From Solirubrobacteraceae bacterium (GTDB taxonomy: Bacteria > Actinomycetota > Thermoleophilia > Solirubrobacterales > Solirubrobacteraceae), in assembly GCA_017882455.1 (NCBI GenBank), contig JADGPL010000007.1, positions 62,001-126,000 of the forward strand: DNA of 64,000 nucleotides, given 5' to 3'. Both the position numbers and the translations under genes were made by a program. Positions 33,965 through 42,209 of the stretch are shown here, piece by piece; position 1 is the stretch's first letter, and each line of letters starts with the position of its first letter. A model generated the notes under the pieces. That model was not told where the DNA came from and searched no databases. It was given only the letters and a program-made list of their open reading frames with translations.

Positions 33965-35862
33965 CCGTAGACGACCTGAGGCCGGGTGTAGAAGTCGCGG
34001 TCGAAGCTGCCGTGCTCCGGAGGGCCCACCGCGGAGCGCTTCCAGCCGCCGAAGGGCACGTCGACCTCGGCGTCGGCCGTCGAGCGCTCGAGCTTGAGGA
34101 TGCCCGCCTGCGCCTGCTCGAGGAAGCGCCTGACCACGGCGGGCGAGCGGCTGAAGAGCGATGCGACGAGCCCCTGCTCGACGCCGTTGAGCAGCTCGAT
34201 CGCGTGCTCCCAGCCGTCCGCGGGCTGCACCACGAGCAGCGGGCCGAAGGTCTCGCGCTGCACGAGCTCGTGGGCGGGGTCCTCGCAGCTGACGATCGTG
34301 GGCGGATGCCAGGCCGCATCGATGCCCGCGACGGTGGAGCGCCCGTGCGGCACGACACACCGCAGGCCCGAGCGGCCGAGCATCTCCACGAGGCGCTCGC
34401 GCTGCTCGAAGCCCAGCATCGGCCCGACGCTCGTCGCCGGATCGAGCGGATCGCCCCACGCGAGCGCGGCGGTCTCACGCGTGAGCAGCTCGAGCAGCGC
34501 CTCGTGGCGGGAGCGCTCGACGACCACTCGACGGTTGGCCGTGCAGCGCTGCCCGGCGAGCACGAAGGCGCCCTGGGCGATCTCCCGAGCGGCGTGCTCG
34601 AGGTCCGCCTCGCTCCACACCAGCGCGCCGTTGTTGCCCCCGAGCTCGGCCTGCAGCGGGATCCGCCGCGCCGCGCAGATCTCCTGGGCGGCGAAGCCGG
34701 CCAGCGAGGAGCCCGTCAGGGTGACGGCGTCGATGCCCGGCGCCGACATCGCCAGCCGGGACTCCAGGCGATCTCCGCGGACGAGCTCCAGAACGCCCTC
34801 CGGCAGGCCGGCCTCGGCGAGGATCTCGGCCTGGCGCAGCGCGAGCCGATGCGCCGCGGGCGCGGGCTTCCAGAGGACGCAGTTGCCGTATGCGAGCGCC
34901 GCGGCGATCTTGCCGAGCGGGATGTAGATGGGGTTGTTCCAGGGCGTCACCACGGCCACCACGCCGAGCGCGCGCCTGCGCAGCCTGACGCCCGCGGTCA
35001 GCTCCTCCTCGCATGTGGACAGACAGCGGGCGACGATCGCGCGAACCATCTGCGCGGCGCGCCGGACCTCGCTCTCGCCGTAGCGGACGGGCTTGCCGAT
35101 CTCCCCTGCCATCCCGCGGGCGAGGCTCTCGGCTTGGAGCTCGAGCAGGCCGGCCGCACGCTCGAGGATGCTCGCCCGCCGCTGCGCGCCCGCATCCCGC
35201 CAGCCCCCCGCCGCAGCGGCGCAGCGCAGCGCGGCGTCCTCGACGCGCGCACGGGCGCGCTCGTCGGTCTCGCCTCCCGCAGCACCCGTGAGGCCGTCGA
35301 GTGCCTGCGCCGTGGAGAGGAAGCGCACGTCACGATCCTGCAGGTAGCGCCACGTCGCGGCCGCGTGCACCGGATCATCGCTCGTCACCGCGTCGTCGAT
35401 CACCCAGACCTCGCGCAGCCGCTCGCGCGCGTGCGTGCCGAGCGCGGCCTCGCGCACGCAGGCGTGGAGGTGGACGCCTGCGATCGCCAGGCGCTCGACG
35501 CCCAGCTCCTCCAGCGCGCGGTCGAGATCGCCGCCCGCGAAGGCGTCGAAGCCGCTCTTGTGGACCACCACCTCGCCCGCCAGCGGCTCAAGCCCCGGCG
35601 CCGGACGATGGCCCTCGGTGCCGTCCTCGCAGCGCCACAGGTCGCGGCGCCGCCAGTGGCGCATCCGCCTGTCCTCCTCGCGCGCAACCGTCGTCCAGAC
35701 GTGGATCACGGGGCGCGCTTCGCGGCGAAAGCCCTCGAGCAGCGCGCGCGCCCGCGCCACGACGGCTCCCGCAGATGGCTCGAGGCCGCCAAGCTCGAGG
35801 TAGTCGCGCTGCAGGTCGACGAGCAGCAGCGCCGACACCGGCCGATCCCCGAGCCCGCTCAC
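33961..35862 (-). CDS. Bifunctional protein: isochorismatase-type cysteine hydrolase fused to aldehyde dehydrogenase
   Basis: 633 residues from GTG 35862, which overlaps the upstream TGA as GTGA. Residues ~1-175 are a cysteine hydrolase of the isochorismatase/nicotinamidase superfamily: LLVDLQRDY (Asp), VVHKSGFDAF (Lys) and the nucleophile in GVHLHACVREAA (Cys135), all present; true isochorismatases lack the Cys, so amide or related hydrolysis is more likely. Residues ~195-633 are an aldehyde dehydrogenase: VVTPWNNPIYIPLGK, LTGSSLAG, ELGGNN (Glu) and GQRCTANRR (Cys440). Both active sites look intact. I know of no common fusion of this sort. The gene is coupled on both sides, to the dehydrogenase gene upstream and the NRPS gene downstream. 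Confidence 0.85.
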   Translation of the reverse strand: MSGLGDRPVSALLLVDLQRDYLELGGLEPSAGAVVARARALLEGFRREARPVIHVWTTVAREEDRRMRHWRRRDLWRCEDGTEGHRPAPGLEPLAGEVVVHKSGFDAFAGGDLDRALEELGVERLAIAGVHLHACVREAALGTHARERLREVWVIDDAVTSDDPVHAAATWRYLQDRDVRFLSTAQALDGLTGAAGGETDERARARVEDAALRCAAAAGGWRDAGAQRRASILERAAGLLELQAESLARGMAGEIGKPVRYGESEVRRAAQMVRAIVARCLSTCEEELTAGVRLRRRALGVVAVVTPWNNPIYIPLGKIAAALAYGNCVLWKPAPAAHRLALRQAEILAEAGLPEGVLELVRGDRLESRLAMSAPGIDAVTLTGSSLAGFAAQEICAARRIPLQAELGGNNGALVWSEADLEHAAREIAQGAFVLAGQRCTANRRVVVERSRHEALLELLTRETAALAWGDPLDPATSVGPMLGFEQRERLVEMLGRSGLRCVVPHGRSTVAGIDAAWHPPTIVSCEDPAHELVQRETFGPLLVVQPADGWEHAIELLNGVEQGLVASLFSRSPAVVRRFLEQAQAGILKLERSTADAEVDVPFGGWKRSAVGPPEHGSFDRDFYTRPQVVYG

Positions 35863-37001
35863 GTCCGCTCGAGCATGCTGGCGAGCTCCCGCGCGGCGGC
35901 CGCCGCGATCGCCTCGGCCATCGCGGACGTCCCCACACACGGCTCGCCCTCGCGCGCCAGATCTGCGGTCAGCATCCCCTGCTCCCACGCTCGACGCACG
36001 CCCAGTTCGCACGCATGCGCCTCGCACTCGAGGCCGAGGCTCTCGCGCAGCGCGCTCGCCATCGTGAGGACGTGGCCGACCGGGTTTGCGCCGTCGCGCC
36101 CCGCCAGGTCGTGGGCCGAGCCGTGGTTGGTCTGGTAGACGCCCTCGCCGAGCACCGTGAAGTTGGCCGAGAAGGAGATGCCGCGCGAGCCGAGTAGAAC
36201 GGCCGCGAGGTCGCTGAGCACGTCCCCGAACAGGTTCGACGCGGCGATCACGTCGAATGTGGCGGGCCGCTCGATCAGCCTGTAGGCCATCAGGTCCACG
36301 TCGACGGCCGCGCAGCTCACGCCATAGCTTGCGGCGGCGTCCTGCGCGGCCTCGCGCCACAGCTTGCTGAACGCGCTCATGCCGCCCTCCTTGACGACTA
36401 CGGTCAGCTCTCCGCGGCGGGCACGCGCGAGCCGCGCCGCCGCGGCCGTGAAGCGGCGCACGTGCGACTCGCGATGGGCGAGCTCGTGGCGGACTTCGCG
36501 GTCCTGGCTGCCCAGCGGGCGCTCCTCGGAGGCCCCCTGGTAGGCGCCGCCGAGGTTCTCGCGCACGACGAGCAGATCCACGTCCGCGATCAGGGCGGGG
36601 CGCAGGGGCGATGCGCTGGCGAGCGCGTTGCGCGCGCGGATCGGGCTGATCTTCAGGAACAGCTCGAGGCGACGGCGAAGCTCATAGACGTAGCGTCCTC
36701 CTCCCGGGCCGTTGAGGACCGCCCCCCCGCGGGCGAGGATCTCAGAGCAGAAGTCGACCGCCCGCTGCGGCGTGGCGCTCCCGAGCGCCCGCTCGGCCTC
36801 CATCCCGATCGGCCCTAGGTACGTCTCAAGGCTGACCGCGTGACCTCCGGCCCCTTCGAGCGCCCGCAGCACGAGCAGCGCGGCCGCCGTCACCTCCGGC
36901 CCCACGCCCTCTCCGGGGATCACGCCGAGCAACGGTACGGGTCGGCGCGGCTCGATCGACGGAGCGAGCAGGCTCTCGCGCCAGCCAGCCGCCTCGCTCA
37001 C
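35859..37001 (-). CDS. Isocitrate/isopropylmalate dehydrogenase family protein
   Basis: 380 residues from GTG 37001 (GTGA overlap with the upstream stop). Motifs of the beta-decarboxylating dehydrogenases are in order: LGVIPGEGVGPEV, ETYLGPIG, the GPGGG loop, VVRENLGGAYQG, VVVKEGGMSAFSKLW (catalytic lysine), DLMAYRLI and NLFGDVLSDLAA (metal-binding aspartates) and HGSAHDLAGRDGANPVG. The enzymes oxidise and decarboxylate malate-like hydroxy acids with NAD(P). The substrate-recognition helix (RRRLELFLKISPIR) differs from leucine-pathway LeuB, so the substrate is probably another. In this operon it more likely feeds the NRPS or hydrolase-dehydrogenase fusion than leucine synthesis; no leuCD genes are nearby. 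Confidence 0.82.
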   Translation of the reverse strand: MSEAAGWRESLLAPSIEPRRPVPLLGVIPGEGVGPEVTAAALLVLRALEGAGGHAVSLETYLGPIGMEAERALGSATPQRAVDFCSEILARGGAVLNGPGGGRYVYELRRRLELFLKISPIRARNALASASPLRPALIADVDLLVVRENLGGAYQGASEERPLGSQDREVRHELAHRESHVRRFTAAAARLARARRGELTVVVKEGGMSAFSKLWREAAQDAAASYGVSCAAVDVDLMAYRLIERPATFDVIAASNLFGDVLSDLAAVLLGSRGISFSANFTVLGEGVYQTNHGSAHDLAGRDGANPVGHVLTMASALRESLGLECEAHACELGVRRAWEQGMLTADLAREGEPCVGTSAMAEAIAAAAARELASMLERT

Positions 37002-39013
37002 GCCGCCACCTCTCCCGCCACGGCCATCCGCGCCGCCCCGGCCACCCGCTCGAAGAAGGCCTCGAGCTCGTCGATCCGCCGCTCCCAGGCGTACTCCTGG
37101 GCCGTGGCGATCCCGGCCTCGCCAAGCCGTCCACGCAGCCCGGGATCGGCGAGCAGGCGCGCGAGGGCCTCGCTGACGGCCGCTGTCTCGGGCGCGGGCA
37201 TCAGGCAGTTGACCCCGTCCACGCAGAAGTCGCGGTTGCCGTGCGCGTCGGTGCACACGACCGCCGCGCCGGTCGCCATCGCCTCGAGCGGCGGCAGCGC
37301 GAAGCCCTCGTGGGTCGAGGTCTGCACGAACACGGTCGCCTCTGAGAACAGCGCTCCGACCTGCTCGTCGTCGGGAGACTCCACGTAGCGCATGCCCGCG
37401 CCTTCGGCCAGCTCGGGCTCGATCCCGAACAGGCACAGCTCGGGGCGGGGCTCCTCCAGCGCCCGCCACGCGGCCAGCGTCAGCGGCAGGTTCTTCAGGG
37501 GGTTGGAGCGTCCCAGCGCGAGCACCATGTCCTCGCGCCGGCGCACCTCGGGGCGCGGGCGGAAGGTCTCGAGGTCGATGCCCGGCGGGATCAGCTCGGC
37601 GTCGAGCCCGAGCTCGCGCAGGCGCTCGCGGTTCCACTCGGAGATCGTCATGTAGCGGAACTCGGGACGGTAGGAGTCGAGCACTTCGTGACGGGCGCGC
37701 TCGTGGTCGGGGTAGTAGGAGGTCTCGATGTCCTGGACGAAGTACACGGGGATGCCGCGCGGGATGCTCGCCCGCCACACGTGGACGGCGGTCATCCACC
37801 AGGTGGCCACCTTGATCGCATCGACCTCGGCGAGCGCGCGCGAGAGCTCGTGGTAGTCGGGGAAGCTCCTCACGGGGATTTCCTCGGCCAGGGGGAACCA
37901 CCGCGGGCGCTCGCCCAGCGTGTACAGCGAGACCTCGTGCCCGCGCGCGGCCAGCCGGTTGAGGTGCTCGAAGATGTCGCGGTGCCCGCCCCCGACGCCG
38001 GTGTCCTCGGTCACGTAGACGATGCGCATGCGCCCGTCCTCCCGGCGCACTGTGCGCGCATCGAAGAACTCCGACCAGCGCCCCCAGAAGAGCTCCTGGG
38101 AGGAGCGCTCGCGCTCGCCCAGATCGGTGCCGCGCGTGAGCGACTCGTGGTGGATGAGCTGGGCGGCGGGGAAGTAGATGACGCGCAGGCCGGCCTGCCA
38201 TGCGCGCAGGCACCAGTCGACGTCCTCGTAGGCCATCCCGTAGCGCTCGTCCAGCAGGCCCACCCGCTCGATCACCTCACGCCGCACATACATGCAGGCT
38301 CCGGTCACCGCCAGCGCCGGGCTGGTCTGGTCGGCCGGGCCCCAGCCGGCCGGCTTGAAGCGGTAGCGGTGGTCGAACCACTGCGGCTGGTCGCGGTTGC
38401 GGACCGTGCCGCCGAACTGGATGCGCCCGTCGGGGTACTGCAGCTGGGCGCCCACGATGCCGATGTCCTCGTGGCGGTGGGCCGCGTACTGCAGGCACTC
38501 GAGCCAGCTCGGCAGCGCCTCGGTGTCGGAGTTCAGCACGACCACGTCGCGGTCCTCGGCGGTGGCCAGCAGGCCGCGGTTGACGTTGGCGGCGAAGCCC
38601 GCGTTCTGCTCGCCCACGATCAGCTCGTCGATGCCCTCGATCCGCCTGAGCGCCGCCACGTGCTCGAGCCCGCTGGCGTCGTCGGCCACGATCACCCTGG
38701 CCATGCCCCTGGCCACGGTCTTGCGGATGCTGCGCACGAGCGTGCGCACGTGCTCGGCGTCGCGGTAGCTCGGAATCACGATGTCAACGGGGCGAGCGTG
38801 CTCGCGATACCACTGCACCGCGCGCCTGAGCTCCTGGTCGCGCGCGTGCGTGCGCAGGCGCAGGCGGCGCTGCAGCGGCGTGAAGCGCAGCGGGAAGGTG
38901 AGCGCGCGGAACAGGATCGTGCGCAGGCCGAAGTACCTGTAGGTCAGGTGGATGCGGCGTCTCAGGTTCGAGAACGCGCCCTGCGGGCGACCCTCGGTCG
39001 GGCTCTGGCTCAT
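36998..39013 (-). CDS. Dual glycosyltransferase: GT2 plus GT4
   Basis: 671 residues. The first ~70 residues are basic and helical. GT2 domain (about 74-320): VDIVIPSYRDAEHVRTL, VADDASGL, NAGFAANVNRGL, VLNSDTEALPSW and MAYEDVDWCLRAW. GT4 domain (about 330-671): MRIVYVTEDTGVGGGHRDIFEHL, YFVQDIETSYY, GRSNPLKNLPLT, and TSTHEGFALPPLEAMA with the EX7E glutamates. This arrangement, with VYFVQDIE, is common to actinobacterial surface-polysaccharide enzymes that add two sugars in turn. ATGA/GTGA overlaps link it to the genes on each side. Confidence 0.86.
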   Translation of the reverse strand: MSQSPTEGRPQGAFSNLRRRIHLTYRYFGLRTILFRALTFPLRFTPLQRRLRLRTHARDQELRRAVQWYREHARPVDIVIPSYRDAEHVRTLVRSIRKTVARGMARVIVADDASGLEHVAALRRIEGIDELIVGEQNAGFAANVNRGLLATAEDRDVVVLNSDTEALPSWLECLQYAAHRHEDIGIVGAQLQYPDGRIQFGGTVRNRDQPQWFDHRYRFKPAGWGPADQTSPALAVTGACMYVRREVIERVGLLDERYGMAYEDVDWCLRAWQAGLRVIYFPAAQLIHHESLTRGTDLGERERSSQELFWGRWSEFFDARTVRREDGRMRIVYVTEDTGVGGGHRDIFEHLNRLAARGHEVSLYTLGERPRWFPLAEEIPVRSFPDYHELSRALAEVDAIKVATWWMTAVHVWRASIPRGIPVYFVQDIETSYYPDHERARHEVLDSYRPEFRYMTISEWNRERLRELGLDAELIPPGIDLETFRPRPEVRRREDMVLALGRSNPLKNLPLTLAAWRALEEPRPELCLFGIEPELAEGAGMRYVESPDDEQVGALFSEATVFVQTSTHEGFALPPLEAMATGAAVVCTDAHGNRDFCVDGVNCLMPAPETAAVSEALARLLADPGLRGRLGEAGIATAQEYAWERRIDELEAFFERVAGAARMAVAGEVAA

Positions 39014-40026
39014 CGTGTGGAGGGTTCCTCGTCGATCGGTGTCGGCTCGCCGTCCAGCTCCAGGGGGGCGTAGCCCGCGCGACCCTCGAGCGAGAGCCTG
39101 CGCCGGGCGCCCGCCGGCAGCCGGTCGGCGCGGGAGCCGAGCAGCGCCCCCGCGGAGCGCAGCACATGATGGCGAGCGACCGCCGCGAGTGCCTGCGCGA
39201 GGCGCACGCCGCCGAGGGCTTCGCCGGCCAGCTGCGCCCGCGCGCCCGCCAGCTCGCCGCGCAGGCGTGCCAGCTGGGCCGCCGAGGAAAGCGACTCGCG
39301 CCAGCCGTAGACCTCGAGCAGCCCGCGCCACTCGTCGAAGCAGCGGCGCAGCTCCTCGCCCGCGGTGTACTCGTGGGAGTGCAGCACCGCGGCCCCCGGC
39401 AGGAACGCCTTGGCGTAGCCGGCGCGGAGCATGTCGAGCGCGAGCACCCTGTCCTCGGCGTAGGCCACCTCCCGGAAGGGCACCCGCCGCCAGGCCTCAC
39501 GGGCGATGCAGGCGTTGGCGTCGGTGAAGAAGCCGCGCCGGCCGATGAGCTCGATCGCCGGACATGAGCGCTCGCTCTCTCCCAGCCGCTCCAGCTGCGG
39601 TCCACCATCCAAGGACAGCGAGGCGAACCACCGCTCCAGTTCCAGGCGCACGGGCATGGAGGCCTCGGGGCGTGGCCGGTAGGGGCCGTAGACGAGCGCC
39701 ACCTCCTCGCCCAGATCGAAGCCGGACAGGAGGCTCGCGAGCCAGTCCGCGGCCGCCGGCTCGGCGTCCTGGGTCAGCAGCGCCACGTGCTCGCCGCTCG
39801 CGGCCTCCATCAGGAGGTTGCGCGTGCCACCGTGGGAGAAGCCCTCGGGCGCGATCTCGAGCACGCGCGCGCCGTGCTCGTGGGCGAGCTCGGGCGATCC
39901 GTCGCTGGAGCCCGAGTCGCACACCAGCAGCTCGTGCTCGACGGTCTGGGCGCGAAGCGCCGCCAGCACGCCCGCGAAGCGCTCGCCGCCGTTTCGCACG
40001 GGGATGGCGACGGTGACCTCAGGCAT
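39010..40026 (-). CDS. Glycosyltransferase family 2 (RfbF/rhamnosyltransferase-like)
   Basis: 338 residues from ATG 40026. GT2 motifs: VTVAIPVRNGGERFAGVLAAL, CDSGSSDGSP, GFSHGGTRNLLMEAASGEHVALLTQDAEP and AYAEDRVLALDMLRAG; the SHGGTRN and TQDA segments are typical for rhamnosyltransferases acting on rhamnose-containing surface glycans. The C-terminal ~100 residues are helical. The start lies 8 bases inside the end of the upstream membrane protein gene, and the stop overlaps the next ATG. The donor is not established. Confidence 0.84.
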   Translation of the reverse strand: MPEVTVAIPVRNGGERFAGVLAALRAQTVEHELLVCDSGSSDGSPELAHEHGARVLEIAPEGFSHGGTRNLLMEAASGEHVALLTQDAEPAAADWLASLLSGFDLGEEVALVYGPYRPRPEASMPVRLELERWFASLSLDGGPQLERLGESERSCPAIELIGRRGFFTDANACIAREAWRRVPFREVAYAEDRVLALDMLRAGYAKAFLPGAAVLHSHEYTAGEELRRCFDEWRGLLEVYGWRESLSSAAQLARLRGELAGARAQLAGEALGGVRLAQALAAVARHHVLRSAGALLGSRADRLPAGARRRLSLEGRAGYAPLELDGEPTPIDEEPSTR

Positions 40027-42208
40027 AGAAGAACGTCAGGGTCAGCAGTTGCGAGGCGTAGCTGAGGGCGATCATCGCCACCGCCAGCACGACCCCGGCC
40101 GTGAGCATCCAGCGGCGTCCGAAGGCGTGCAGCGCGCCCACCACGAGGATCGCGACCGGGCCGATCGCGGGGAAGGCGTAGCGACCGAATTCGGCGATCA
40201 GGACGCGTGGCGCGGTGGTGAAGTAGGCGGCCTCGAAGCCCATGATCACGGCCACGGGCATCGCCAGCAGCGCGAGCAGCTCGAGCCGGTGGCGACGCAC
40301 CCAGCCCCACTCGCGCCGTGCCGCCCACACCCCGAGCGGGACCGTGAGCACCATCGCGAGGAAGATCAGCACGTAGAGCTTGTGCGGGAAGAACACGTCA
40401 TACCAGCCGAAGGCAGCCCAGCCGCGTTCGACGAAGATCACGAAGAAGGGGTCCTTGAACAGCAGGAAGCCGGCGTGCGTGGGCAGTGGGAAGTAGCGCG
40501 TCATGAACGGGAGCCGGGGCAACAGCGCCTGCCACAGATAGGACAGGTAGGAGGGGAGGTGGTGAAGCGCTTCGCTGGCCGCGCTCGCGTTGGAGCTGAT
40601 CGCGCCGGAGCCGGTGGCGCTCGCGACCGGTTGAAAGAGGCTGAGCACCTGGCTCGAGAGCAGCGCGACCGCCACCGCGCCCACCGCCGCCCCGATCCAC
40701 GCGAGCAGGTCGGAGCGGCTGTGGTGGCGCCACAGGGTCGCTGCGAACACCAGCACGGCCACCGGATAGAGCGAGAGCCCGGTGCCCTTCACGATCGGCA
40801 GCGCCACCAGCACCGCACCGGTGAGCACCCCCCACGGGATCGTGATCCCGCGGCGGAGCATGCGGATCAGCAGGAGCTCGAGCGCCGCCGCGGCCGCGTT
40901 GACGCCGACGTCGTTGTTGACGATCCCCGAGATGAAGCCGTACATCGGCTCGTAGGCCACGAGCAGCGCCGCGAGCACCGCCAGCCACGGTCTCCCCGGC
41001 GCGAGCTCGCGCGCGAGCAGGTAGGTGAACATCGCCACGAGCGCGCCGATCAGCGCGGAGACGATGCGCATCAGGGTCAGCTGGGAGAACACGGAGCTCC
41101 CGCGCGTGAGCAGATAGGCGGGCGAGAGCGCCAGGTAGTAGAGGGGGCCGTGCGCGGCCGACGTGGTGTAGCCGCCGCCGTCGTCGCGGCGCGGCCGAGT
41201 GCTCGCCACCTCGTGGGAGTACTCGCGCTGCACGGAGGCCAGCCACGGCAGGCGCGTGTCGCCGACCTGATGGTCGGTGAAGAAGCCGGTGTGTTCCAGC
41301 GCCAGGTTCTCCGCTCCCGACCAGCGGGCCAGCGGCGAGCCCGGATCGTGGCTCGGCCCTTCGCCGCGTTCGACCAGCGACTGCACGTAGGCGAAGTGGT
41401 CGACCTCGTCGGGACCCTGGAAGACGGGCGTGATCAGAGCCCAGCAGCAGGCGTTGAGAGCGGCTATCGCGAACAGCCACGCCGCCATTCGCCGGCCGCC
41501 TCCAGCGACCGCCAGCGCGAGGCAGCGCAGGGCCAGCAGCGCGATCGCGGGCAGCACCGCAAACAGCAGCAGCGGGTAGGTCCAGGCGCCGACGATGCCC
41601 GCACGGAACAGTGCGGCGCGCGAGAAGATCGCGCCGGCTCGCTGGAGATAGCTCTTCTGGCTCCCCGCCGGCGGCAGGTACCAGACGGCGATGCGCGCGG
41701 CCAACAGCTTGCCGTCGAGGGTGGGCGGGAGGATCGGGGGCTTGGACAGCGGCGTGCCCCCCCAGTTCACCGGCCCATCTGAGCTCACGCAGGCCTTGGC
41801 GCGAGTGGGTGCTTCGCCGGGACGTATCTCTGGAATCGGAAAATCGGCGTTGCTGGGCTTGTCGGGCGCTCCCTGAAGCGGTGGCAGGCTGAGTCCGATC
41901 GTGCGCCCATGCGCGGTGAGCGTGAACCGCAGGGCCGAGCGCGTCGGCGTGTGGAAGATCGCGCTGAGGCGGATGAAGGCGGTGCCCGCGGGCGGCTGCA
42001 GGCCGGGGACGCACAGTTGCGTCCCGGTCGTCGTCCTCTCTTCGTAGCTGAGCGCCTCGACGCTGTTGGTGCCCGCGTAGTAGAAGCGCGGGCGCACGCA
42101 GTAGTAGGCGGTCACAGCCACCAGCGGGATCGCCGTCAGCGCGGCCGCCCGCCACACACGGCGATCGCCGGCGAACACCGCCGCCATCATCCGGCGGACA
42201 TGGCCCAC
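40019..42208 (-). CDS. DUF2142-like polytopic membrane protein (GT-C fold)
   Basis: 729 residues from GTG 42208 (an ATG at 42190 is also possible). It begins with a membrane helix (AALTAIPLVAVTAYYCV), then a ~150-residue extracytoplasmic region rich in beta structure (LSYEERTTTGTQLCVPG), and then about eleven further helices. FQGPDEVDHFAYVQ, after the third helix, is the hallmark of the DUF2142 family and resembles the acidic catalytic loop of GT-C glycosyltransferases. Such proteins probably transfer sugars from polyprenyl phosphate outside the membrane. The next gene encodes a DPM1-like GT2 that could make that donor, which supports the pairing. Confidence 0.8.
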   Translation of the reverse strand: MGHVRRMMAAVFAGDRRVWRAAALTAIPLVAVTAYYCVRPRFYYAGTNSVEALSYEERTTTGTQLCVPGLQPPAGTAFIRLSAIFHTPTRSALRFTLTAHGRTIGLSLPPLQGAPDKPSNADFPIPEIRPGEAPTRAKACVSSDGPVNWGGTPLSKPPILPPTLDGKLLAARIAVWYLPPAGSQKSYLQRAGAIFSRAALFRAGIVGAWTYPLLLFAVLPAIALLALRCLALAVAGGGRRMAAWLFAIAALNACCWALITPVFQGPDEVDHFAYVQSLVERGEGPSHDPGSPLARWSGAENLALEHTGFFTDHQVGDTRLPWLASVQREYSHEVASTRPRRDDGGGYTTSAAHGPLYYLALSPAYLLTRGSSVFSQLTLMRIVSALIGALVAMFTYLLARELAPGRPWLAVLAALLVAYEPMYGFISGIVNNDVGVNAAAAALELLLIRMLRRGITIPWGVLTGAVLVALPIVKGTGLSLYPVAVLVFAATLWRHHSRSDLLAWIGAAVGAVAVALLSSQVLSLFQPVASATGSGAISSNASAASEALHHLPSYLSYLWQALLPRLPFMTRYFPLPTHAGFLLFKDPFFVIFVERGWAAFGWYDVFFPHKLYVLIFLAMVLTVPLGVWAARREWGWVRRHRLELLALLAMPVAVIMGFEAAYFTTAPRVLIAEFGRYAFPAIGPVAILVVGALHAFGRRWMLTAGVVLAVAMIALSYASQLLTLTFFYA

Positions 42209-42209
42209 C

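Noticed and set aside
35859-37001. Calling this gene leuB
   Set aside because: No other leucine genes are near, the substrate region differs, and the operon context is glycan/NRPS.
39818-41782. Long plus-strand frame opposite the DUF2142-like gene
   Set aside because: The translation is highly charged (His/Arg/Gln/Glu repeats) and mirrors the hydrophobic codons of the true gene; no family features.
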